From assembly GCF_040706555.1 (NCBI RefSeq), contig NZ_JAPDRH010000002.1, positions 1,116,001 to 1,180,000 of the forward strand: a stretch of DNA of 64,000 nt, read 5' to 3'. The position numbers and the translations under genes were made by a program. The stretch comes from Lentisalinibacter salinarum. Lineage in GTDB: Bacteria > Pseudomonadota > Gammaproteobacteria > Steroidobacterales > Woeseiaceae. Shown in pieces: positions 42,895 through 50,383 of this stretch. Below the pieces are notes generated by a model. It saw nothing but the letters and a program-made list of their open reading frames with translations, made no database searches and had not been told where the DNA came from. How positions within the stretch are numbered: position 1 is the first letter of the stretch; the number at the start of each line of letters is the position of its first letter.

Positions 42895-44328
42895 TCAGGC
42901 CGCGCGCTCGTCCGCCCCCGCGTGCTCGGCCGCGTAATCGGCCAGCACCCGGGCGACGCAGGCCGTGACCCGCTTGCCGGTGGCGATGTGCAGGAACTCG
43001 TTCGGCCCGTGGGCATTGGACTGGGGGCCGAGCACGCCAGTCACCAGGAACTGGGTCTCGGGGTACTTCTCGCCCAGCATGTTCATGAACGGGATAGATC
43101 CGCCCTCGCCGCGGTAGCAGACGGGCTGCCCGAAGAAGGACTCCGAGGCGGCCTCCAGGCTCTGCGCGAGCCAGGGCGCCGGCACCGGCGCGGCCCAGCC
43201 GCTGCCGGGTCCCTCGATGTCGAAGACTGCTCGGGCACCGTAGGGCGGATCGGCCTCCAGGATCTCTTTCAGCCGCCGGGCCGCCGCAGCGGCGTCGACC
43301 GTGGGCGGCAAGCGCAGCGACAGCTTCAGCGTGGTGTGGGTCCGCAGGACGTTGCCCGCGCTGGCGGCCTCGGGCAGGCCTTCCGCGCCCACTATCGACA
43401 GCGCCGGACGCCAGGTGTTGTTCAGCACCAGTTCGGCGACGTCGTCGGTGACCGGGCCAGTGCCGTTCGCATACGGGAAGGTCCGCCAGATCTCGTCGCC
43501 GAGCACCTCGGCGGCGCGGCGCACCTGTTCCAGGCGCTCGCCTTCGGGCTCCGCCAGGAACTCGGGCACGTTTATCTCGCCGGTCCGGGCGTCCTCGATA
43601 CGCCCGAGCAGCGCGCGGGCGATGCGGAAACTCGAAGGAACGATGCCGCTGGCCGTGCCCGAGTGCACGCCCTCGGTGAGCACGTCCACCCGCAGATCGC
43701 CGACCACGATGCCGCGCAGCGAGGTGGTCACCCAGAGCTGGTCGTAATTGCCGGCGCCGGAATCCAGGCACACGATCAGGCCCGGCGTGCCGATGCGCTC
43801 GCTCAGGTGATCGAGATAGGCGGGCAGGTCCGGGCTGCCGCTCTCCTCCGAGCCCTCGATCAGCACGATGCAGCGGGGATGCGGAATGCCCTGCCTCTGC
43901 AGCGCCTCGATGGCGGCCAGCGAGCCGTAGGCCGCGTAGCCGTCGTCGGCACCGCCGCGCCCGTAGAGCCTGCCGTCCTCGATCACCGGCTTCCAGGGTC
44001 CCAGATCGTCGCGCCAGCCGGTGAACGGCGGCTGCTTGTCCATGTGCCCGTACAGGAGCACGGTCTCCTCCGTGGCGCCCGGGATCTCCATGTAGAGCAG
44101 CGGCGTCCTGCCCTCCAGCCGCACGATCTCCCAGGTCATGCCCTCGATGTCGCGGCCCGCGCACCACTCGGCGATGTGATCCATGGCCCGGTCGATGTGA
44201 CCGTTCGCCTGCCACTCGGGATCGAACAGGGGCGACAGGGCGGGGATGGTGATGTAGTCCTCCAGCGAAGGGACGATCTCGGCGTCCCACACGGAGTCGA
44301 CGAATTCCGTTGTTCTCGCGGTGTCCAT
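42895..44328 (-). CDS. M20 family metallopeptidase (dipeptidase-like)
   Basis: A 477-aa di-zinc peptidase. Metal ligands are in LLYGHMDKQP (His, Asp), GRGGADDGYA (Asp), LIEGSEESGS (Glu pair) and SNAHGPNEFLH (His). A dimerisation lid domain lies in the middle. The ATG at 44328 removes an upstream in-frame extension that lacks similarity to the family. Closest style is the carnosinase/dipeptidase branch. It belongs to the same superfamily as ArgE and DapE, so a deacylase role is possible, but the location beside peptide genes favours peptides. Confidence 0.88.
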   Translation of the reverse strand: MDTARTTEFVDSVWDAEIVPSLEDYITIPALSPLFDPEWQANGHIDRAMDHIAEWCAGRDIEGMTWEIVRLEGRTPLLYMEIPGATEETVLLYGHMDKQPPFTGWRDDLGPWKPVIEDGRLYGRGGADDGYAAYGSLAAIEALQRQGIPHPRCIVLIEGSEESGSPDLPAYLDHLSERIGTPGLIVCLDSGAGNYDQLWVTTSLRGIVVGDLRVDVLTEGVHSGTASGIVPSSFRIARALLGRIEDARTGEINVPEFLAEPEGERLEQVRRAAEVLGDEIWRTFPYANGTGPVTDDVAELVLNNTWRPALSIVGAEGLPEAASAGNVLRTHTTLKLSLRLPPTVDAAAAARRLKEILEADPPYGARAVFDIEGPGSGWAAPVPAPWLAQSLEAASESFFGQPVCYRGEGGSIPFMNMLGEKYPETQFLVTGVLGPQSNAHGPNEFLHIATGKRVTACVARVLADYAAEHAGADERAA

Positions 44329-44413
44329 GATCCTCTGCCCAACCGGTCTGTTGCTGCGATGTTCGGGCCGGCAGAATATCATGCGTCACGGCACACTGCG
44401 GTTCGGAGAGGCC

Positions 44414-44893
44414 ATGCGCCGCCTGCTGAAGTTTCTGCACACGATGAGCACCATCGGCATCACCGGCGGACTGGCCGCCTACATGCTCGTGCTCGCGACC
44501 GCGCCGCCGGTCGAGTCACTGGAGGCCTATGCGGCGATGCGCGAGAGCCTGGCCATGCTCTCCAAGTGGCTGATCCTGCCCTCGATGCTGATCGTCGTGC
44601 TGAGCGGCCTGCTGGCCATCGCCGCTCACTTCCCTTTCGCCGAGGCGCCCTGGGTGTGGGCGAAGGCGCTGGCCGGCATCCTGGTGTTCGAATCCACGCT
44701 GATGGCGATCGACGGCCCGGCCCAGCGGGCGGCGGCACTGAGCGAGAAGGCGCTGGGCGGTGAGATCGCCTCCGCCGAACTCGCCGGCCTCGTCAGCGAC
44801 GAGTGGGGCGCCTGGTGGATACTGCTGGGACTGTTCACGGCCAACGTCTTACTCGCCATCTGGCGGCCGCGGTTCGGGCTGAAGGGCAAGTAG
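44414..44893 (+). CDS. DUF2269-like membrane protein
   Basis: A 159-aa protein with four hydrophobic helices. The opening RRLLKFLHTMSTIGITGGLAA keeps the helix-1 histidine typical of DUF2269/CopD-like proteins. The start at 44414 follows GGAGAGG. A 14-bp gap separates it from the kinase gene. Function is unknown. Confidence 0.68.
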   Translation: MRRLLKFLHTMSTIGITGGLAAYMLVLATAPPVESLEAYAAMRESLAMLSKWLILPSMLIVVLSGLLAIAAHFPFAEAPWVWAKALAGILVFESTLMAIDGPAQRAAALSEKALGGEIASAELAGLVSDEWGAWWILLGLFTANVLLAIWRPRFGLKGK

Positions 44894-44907
44894 GCCGGAG
44901 AATCGGG

Positions 44908-47487
44908 ATGGAACGGGAACGCTGGCTCCGAATCAGGGAAATCTACCGCGAGGCGCTCGACCGCCCCGAACCCGAACGCGCGGTTTTCGTGCGCGAGGCC
45001 TGCGCCGGCGACGAGGCGCTGGCCGAAGAGATACTGGCCCTGCTCGAGACCGCCGGCGGCGCGACGGAGGCCTTGGGTGACATCGTGGGCGAGGCCGCCG
45101 GCACGGCATCGGCGGGCTGGTGGAGCGGCTCCGTGGCCGGCGAGCGGATCGGACCCTACCGCCTGCTCGACGTCATCGGCGAAGGCGGCATGGGCCAGGT
45201 CTATCTCGCCGAGCGCGCCGACGATGAGTTCGAGCAGCGCGTCGCCATCAAGATGGCCAACTGGCTGCGCGCCAGCCCGCAGGTGATCGAACGCTTCCGC
45301 CTGGAGCGCCAGATCCTGGCCAACCTCGAGCACCCGAACATCGCCCGCCTGCTGGACGGCGGGCGCACCGAGGCCGGCGTGCCGTACATCGTCATGGAAT
45401 ACGTGGACGGCGTCTCGATCGTCGACTACGCGGCCACGCGTTCCCTGGAGCGGCGTCTCGACCTCTTCCTCGCCATCTGCGATGCGGTGCAGTACGCGCA
45501 CCGCAAGCTGGTGGTGCATCGGGACATCAAGCCCTCGAACATCCTGGTGGGCGGGGACGATGTGCCGAAACTGCTCGACTTCGGCATCGCCAAACTGCTG
45601 GACCCGGCGGATAACGAGGCGCTGACCCGAGCCGAGGCCCGCATCATGACGCCGGAGTACGCGAGCCCCGAGCAGCTGAGCGGCCAGCCGGTCACGACCG
45701 CCACCGACGTCTACGGCCTCGGCATGATCCTGTACCGGCTCATGGCCGACGCGCTGCCCTTCGATCTCGGCGCGCGCACCTCTCCCGAGATCCGTGAGAT
45801 CGTCTGCCACACGGAACCGGTCCTGCCCAGCCGCGCCGCGGCGGCCGCCGGCAAGCCGGAGCGGGCCAGCCGGCTCAGGGGTGACCTGGACAACGTGATC
45901 ATGATGGCTCTGCGCAAGGACCCGCAGCGCCGCTATGCCACGGTCAAGGAACTCGCGGACGACATCCGCAACTACCGGGCCGATCAGCCGGTGCGCGCGC
46001 GGGGCGACGGCTGGGCCTATCGCACGGGGAAATTCCTGCGCCGCCATCGCGCGGCAGCGGCGGCGGTCGTCATCGTCGTCGGCGCCATCGCCGCACAAAC
46101 GGTGTTCTACACCCAGCGGCTCGCCGAGGAACGGGATACTGCCGTGCGAGAGCGCCAGGTGGCCGAGAACACGACCGAGTTCCTGGTCGATCTGTTCGAA
46201 GTGTCGGACCCCGCCACCGCCCGGGGAGAGACGGTCACCGCCAGGGAGATCCTGGACCGGGGCGCCGTGCGCATCCGCGAGGAGCTCACCGACGAGGACG
46301 ACGTGCGCGCGCGCATGCTGCAGACCATGGGCCGGGTCTACGAGCGCCTGGGGCTGTACGACGACGCCAGGGAACTCATGGAGGAGGCCGTACTGCTGAA
46401 CCGCGAGTTGCTGACGCCGCAGGACCGCCGTCTCATCGACTCCCTGAACGAGCTGTCCTGGCTGCACTACCGCCGCGAGGACTGGTCCGCCGCACAGCAG
46501 CTCGCCGAGGAGGCGCTGGCGCTGCAGCACTCGGCCAGCGGCCGCGACACCCCGGAGATGGCCCGCTCCCTGAACCTCCTCGGCACGATCACGTACTACC
46601 TGGACGACTACGGCGGCTCCATCGGCTACTACCGCCGTGCCCTGGCCGTGCTGGATGCCCCGGAGTGGCGCGACAGCGACCTGCGCGGCACGACGCTCAA
46701 TCACCTGGGCATCGTCTACTCGACGCTGTCCCGCTTCGACGAGGCCGAGGCCGTGTATCGGGAATCCCTGGAAATACGCCGCCGCGTACTCGGCAAAGAC
46801 CACCCGGACACGGCTACCGCCTACGTCAACCTCGGCGCGCTCTATGCCAACATGAACCGCTACGACGACGCCCTGGAATACGCCAACCGCGGTCTCGAGA
46901 TCGACCGCAGGACCAAGGGCGACGACCACGTGGACGTGGCCTTCGACCTGAACCTGCTCGGCAGCATCGAGCGCCAGCGAGGCAACCTGGAACGAGCTCT
47001 GGACCATGCGCTGGAGGCGGCGGCCATCTGGCGCGCCGCGGCCGGGCCGACGCACTCGCGCTACGCCCGCTCGCTGGACCAGCTCGCCGATGTCTATCGG
47101 CGGCTCGGTCGCCTCGACGAGGCGCAGGAGAGCGGGCAGCAGGCGCTGGCGATATTCCGGGACGAGTACGGCGCCGATCACACCCTGACCTCGAACGCCC
47201 ACTACACCCTGGGACTGATCTATACCGACAGGGGCGACCCCGCCGCAGCCCGCGAGCACCTGCAGCGGGCCCTCGACATAAGGGTGCAGGCCTTCGGCGA
47301 GTCGCATCGGGAAGTCTGGAACGCCATGCACCGGCTGGCGAAGCTGGACCTGGACGCCGGCGATGCGGCCGCCGCGCTCGCCCGGGCCGAACAGGCCATC
47401 GCCCTGATCGAGGACGCGGGACTCACCGAGCTGGATATCTACCAGTGGCTGGGCGGGCTGCGCGAGGCGAGCCTCACGGCACTCTGA
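44908..47487 (+). CDS. Serine/threonine protein kinase with TPR tail
   Basis: An 859-aa membrane kinase. Residues 1-60 are the helical prefix found in this kinase group (WLRIREIYREALDRPEPER). The kinase domain (80-360) has GEGGMGQVYLAE, the Lys in VAIKMAN, HRDIKPSNIL, DFGIAKL and SPEQLSG. A single membrane helix (RAAAAAVVIVVGAIAAQ) lies near 385-405. The rest is a series of TPR repeats, presumably periplasmic. All catalytic residues are present. Its relative at 50384 points toward it from the other side. Confidence 0.92.
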   Translation: MERERWLRIREIYREALDRPEPERAVFVREACAGDEALAEEILALLETAGGATEALGDIVGEAAGTASAGWWSGSVAGERIGPYRLLDVIGEGGMGQVYLAERADDEFEQRVAIKMANWLRASPQVIERFRLERQILANLEHPNIARLLDGGRTEAGVPYIVMEYVDGVSIVDYAATRSLERRLDLFLAICDAVQYAHRKLVVHRDIKPSNILVGGDDVPKLLDFGIAKLLDPADNEALTRAEARIMTPEYASPEQLSGQPVTTATDVYGLGMILYRLMADALPFDLGARTSPEIREIVCHTEPVLPSRAAAAAGKPERASRLRGDLDNVIMMALRKDPQRRYATVKELADDIRNYRADQPVRARGDGWAYRTGKFLRRHRAAAAAVVIVVGAIAAQTVFYTQRLAEERDTAVRERQVAENTTEFLVDLFEVSDPATARGETVTAREILDRGAVRIREELTDEDDVRARMLQTMGRVYERLGLYDDARELMEEAVLLNRELLTPQDRRLIDSLNELSWLHYRREDWSAAQQLAEEALALQHSASGRDTPEMARSLNLLGTITYYLDDYGGSIGYYRRALAVLDAPEWRDSDLRGTTLNHLGIVYSTLSRFDEAEAVYRESLEIRRRVLGKDHPDTATAYVNLGALYANMNRYDDALEYANRGLEIDRRTKGDDHVDVAFDLNLLGSIERQRGNLERALDHALEAAAIWRAAAGPTHSRYARSLDQLADVYRRLGRLDEAQESGQQALAIFRDEYGADHTLTSNAHYTLGLIYTDRGDPAAAREHLQRALDIRVQAFGESHREVWNAMHRLAKLDLDAGDAAAALARAEQAIALIEDAGLTELDIYQWLGGLREASLTAL

Positions 47488-47537
47488 CCATTATCCGATG
47501 CTCGTCTGTCGGCCGCCTGGCCGTCGTCCTGCGATCG

Positions 47538-47561
47538 CCTGACAATCAGCCTGACAATCAG
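47538..47561. repeat. Tandem 12-bp duplication across a stop codon
   Basis: CCTGACAATCAG occurs twice in succession (47538-47549, 47550-47561). The second copy contains the stop of the ABM gene on the minus strand, and the first copy repeats that stop in the same frame. Confidence 0.85.
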
Positions 47562-47887
47562 GCCCGGCCGTCGTCCCCGGCCGGCGGCTCCACGACCCAC
47601 TCCGGGTCCTCGAACTCGCCGACCACGCGGATGTCCACGTGTTCGGCCTCCGCGGCGATGATCTCCTGCACCCGCTCGTGCGGTGTGGACTCCATCGCGT
47701 CCCGCGCCTCCTTGGACTCCCAGCTGGCGATGGCGAGCAGTACGTGCGGGTCGTCGATCTTACGGTGCAGGCGCGTGCCCCTGGCGCCGGTCGCCCGCTG
47801 GATGATGCGGCTCGCGCGCACCCAGGCATCGGCGTACTGCTCGGCGGTGTAATGGGGCCTGATGTGGACCTCGAAGACGAAGATCAT
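47558..47887 (-). CDS. ABM-fold (antibiotic biosynthesis monooxygenase-like) protein
   Basis: A 109-aa ferredoxin-like small protein. FVFEVHIRPHYTAEQYADAW and LLAIASWESKEARDAMES fit the dimeric alpha-beta barrel (ABM) pattern. Members range from monooxygenases to haem-degrading enzymes. The ATG at 47887 excludes an unconserved extension. It converges on the first kinase gene. Confidence 0.72.
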   Translation of the reverse strand: MIFVFEVHIRPHYTAEQYADAWVRASRIIQRATGARGTRLHRKIDDPHVLLAIASWESKEARDAMESTPHERVQEIIAAEAEHVDIRVVGEFEDPEWVVEPPAGDDGRA

Positions 47888-48012
47888 TGCGGCGTGCTCC
47901 GGCTGGCTGCATGCCCTCACCGTAGCGCGAGCGTCCCCGCCTGCCAACGGACCGGCGCGGCGGCAGCGGCAATGGCGACAGCCATTGCCGCCACACCGAC
48001 CCGTTCAGTCGC

Positions 48013-48606
48013 TCAGGAGTCCGTGCCCGCAAACAGCTTCCACAGGGTCGCCTGATCCGGGAAACCCGTGGGCTCGTAGCCGATACTCGCCTGGTAGGAC
48101 TGCACGGCCTCCAGGGTCGCGGCATCGTAGTTGCCGGAGGCCGGCCCGTCGTAGTGCCCGCCCTCGCTCAGGCGGGTCTGCAGCCGGGCAACCGTCTCCC
48201 GGTACAGCCGGGTGGCCTTCCCGTCCACGCGCACGTTCAGTATCGGCGAGGCCTCGCGCAGACGCTGGTCGCGCAACTGCTCCGCGATGGAACTCACCAC
48301 GGTGAACAGGCGATGTTGCGGGTTGTCCTCGCAGTGCCCCTCGATGACCGTGACCAGCAGCTCCGTGGACTGGAACGTGGTGATGTCGTAGGTGGACTCG
48401 GAGAGCTGGTTGTAGGCCGTGATGTAGCCGTCGATCCAGCCGCCCATCATCACGTAGGCATCCGAAGCGGCCGCTTTCTCGGCGAGGAAGGTCGCGCAGT
48501 CGACGACGCCGGCGCCGCGCACGGCGTGACGTGCCTCGTCGTCGCCGGCGAAGGCCGGTTCCGCGGCGAGCAGCCCCAGCGACAGATACAGGATCACGAG
48601 TTTCAT
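48013..48606 (-). CDS. Exported Rap1a-like protein with peptidoglycan-binding domain
   Basis: A 197-aa secreted protein. The signal peptide ends near PAFAGDD. Residues 30-125 resemble Rap1a/Tai-type domains, with Cys in VVDCATFL, GGWIDGYITAY and Cys in EGHCEDNP. Residues 135-197 look like a PG_binding_1 repeat (GNYDAATLEAVQSYQ, TLWKLF). The start overlaps the stop of the PEP-CTERM gene (ATGA), so the two are translated together. Function is unknown; Rap1a proteins are immunity proteins to type VI effectors in Serratia, but no effector is encoded nearby. Confidence 0.72.
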   Translation of the reverse strand: MKLVILYLSLGLLAAEPAFAGDDEARHAVRGAGVVDCATFLAEKAAASDAYVMMGGWIDGYITAYNQLSESTYDITTFQSTELLVTVIEGHCEDNPQHRLFTVVSSIAEQLRDQRLREASPILNVRVDGKATRLYRETVARLQTRLSEGGHYDGPASGNYDAATLEAVQSYQASIGYEPTGFPDQATLWKLFAGTDS

Positions 48607-50276
48607 GCCAATGCTCCTCCGTTTGCAGGAATGGTCTCCGGTTCCGCCGCAGACCGCCGGCGATTGGCGGCCAGGGCCAGCAGCAACAGGCCCAGCAACA
48701 GCAGGCCGAGCGAACCCGGCTCGGATACGGCAGTGGCCTCGCCGACGTTCACGAGGAAAGAAGAAGCCTGGTATTCACCGAAACCGCCCAGGCCGAAATC
48801 GAGGTCGAACAGCGACAGGCGCCCGATATCGAACTCCTCCACCAGCGAGCCAAGGCCCCAGGAACGGTTGAACGTGTAGTCGCCGAGGATGCCCAGGTCC
48901 TTGCCGATGGAGATGCCGAAGGTCAGGAGGTCGATCTCGAGCAGCCCGTTGAGGTCCAGCAGCAACTCGTTCAGGAAGCCGGCGACGTTGCGCTGGCCTT
49001 CGTAGCCGAGGTAGAACGTGGGCGTCACCAGGGTCTCGCCGAGTCCGAACATGAAGTCCGGCAACGCGTTCCATTCGAGCCCGCCGACGAAGTCCACCAT
49101 CTGTCCCAGGTAGTCCACAGGCCGCGAGAAGGCGAGGTCCACCATCAGCGTGGGCGTCAGCGTGAACTCCTGGCGCAGGTCCAGCGCTGGGCCGAAGTCC
49201 ACGTCGACGAAGTCCCAGCTGGCGGAGCCGAAGCCCAGGTCCAGAGAACCGCCGTAGAGGTTCTGGGTGGCGCCCTGGGTGGCGACGAGGGACACCAGGT
49301 TGTCGAAGTCGAGCGTCAGGTTGATGAGGTCGTCCTGGCCGCTGGCGAACAGGCTCGTGCCGTCGGTGCCGTCGTAGCTGGCGTTCGGCTGGGGCAGGAA
49401 GAGATCCACCTCGGCGAGTCCGCCGGCCAGCGGGATGTCCTCGGCCGGCAGTCCGGTCGGCAGCGAGACGCCGCCGGCGCCGAGCACCGCCTCCAGCAAC
49501 GGGTCGCCGCCGAACCACTCGATGCCGCCCTCGCCGTCCTCGTTGAACGAGACGAGCGGCAGGTCGGGGTCGACGTTCATGCTGGCATTGATGGGGACGC
49601 AGCCGCCGATGCAGGCCTCGCCGCTGATTCCGGCATAGATGTCGAAGACGAGACCCGAGGTGAGCACGATGGTCGGGAACTGACTGGTGAGGTCGTCGCC
49701 GGTGAGATCGGCGGTCGGGTTCAGGTTCACCAGCCCGCCGTTGGCGCCGGCTTCGATCGCATCCGGGATCGTCGCCGTCACGTTGTCGAAGCCCACGGCC
49801 GCGTCGACGGAACCGCTGTCGATGGTGACGCCGAACTCGAAGCCGACCCTGCCGTCCGTCGCCAGGGTGACCTCGGCGCCGACGGGCACGGCGGAGATCG
49901 GGTTCGAAATAGTCCGGGACGGCGCGTCACCGATACCCGGGATGCCGATGGCGCCGTTGATGCAGGTGTCTCGGGAAAGTCCGGTCGCGGTGCAGGTGGC
50001 GAGTGCTCCGGACCATAGCGTGTATGCCGGATTGGTGATGGTCCCACCGGTACCCGGGAAGTTGTTGATACTGCCGAAGGAAGTGCTCTCGTCCCATTCC
50101 AGGCCGAAGAAATACTCCTCGTCCAGCTGGAACGCCTCGCCCGGGCCCCACATGCTCTGGTCCTCGCTCTCGAAGCCGAGTGATCCCGGGTCGTAGATGG
50201 CGGGATCCGCCGCGGCCGTCGTGGCCAGCGCCCAGGCCGCGAGGCAGGCGGCCATCCTGTTTATTGTTGTTTTCAT
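48603..50276 (-). CDS. Large exported protein with PEP-CTERM-like sorting signal
   Basis: A 557-aa secreted protein rich in Asp, Gly, Leu and Phe, with a signal peptide ending near TTAAADP. The C terminus has SEPGSLGLLLLGLLLLALAA then RRR, the PEP-CTERM plan for exosortase processing. A tail of about 16 residues after the basic cluster is longer than usual. The body is beta-rich without known domains and has several Cys in GEACIGGCVP. Exosortase genes (XrtA type) are not in the window. It overlaps the Rap1a-like gene downstream. Confidence 0.75.
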   Translation of the reverse strand: MKTTINRMAACLAAWALATTAAADPAIYDPGSLGFESEDQSMWGPGEAFQLDEEYFFGLEWDESTSFGSINNFPGTGGTITNPAYTLWSGALATCTATGLSRDTCINGAIGIPGIGDAPSRTISNPISAVPVGAEVTLATDGRVGFEFGVTIDSGSVDAAVGFDNVTATIPDAIEAGANGGLVNLNPTADLTGDDLTSQFPTIVLTSGLVFDIYAGISGEACIGGCVPINASMNVDPDLPLVSFNEDGEGGIEWFGGDPLLEAVLGAGGVSLPTGLPAEDIPLAGGLAEVDLFLPQPNASYDGTDGTSLFASGQDDLINLTLDFDNLVSLVATQGATQNLYGGSLDLGFGSASWDFVDVDFGPALDLRQEFTLTPTLMVDLAFSRPVDYLGQMVDFVGGLEWNALPDFMFGLGETLVTPTFYLGYEGQRNVAGFLNELLLDLNGLLEIDLLTFGISIGKDLGILGDYTFNRSWGLGSLVEEFDIGRLSLFDLDFGLGGFGEYQASSFLVNVGEATAVSEPGSLGLLLLGLLLLALAANRRRSAAEPETIPANGGALA

Positions 50277-50383
50277 CGCTACGCTCTCCCTACCGTTGAC
50301 GGTCGGCGGCGTCTTCCGCGCCGCCGGATCGGGGCGGCAGACCGCCCCTTATCCTGTAAAGCAGGAAACGGAGGGAAAAACGA

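Noticed and set aside
42895..44328. M20 peptidase as the missing acyl-citrulline deacylase of the arginine pathway
   Set aside because: It belongs to the right superfamily but looks closer to dipeptidases, lies 35 kb from the operon and is beside peptide genes. Not excluded, but not supported.
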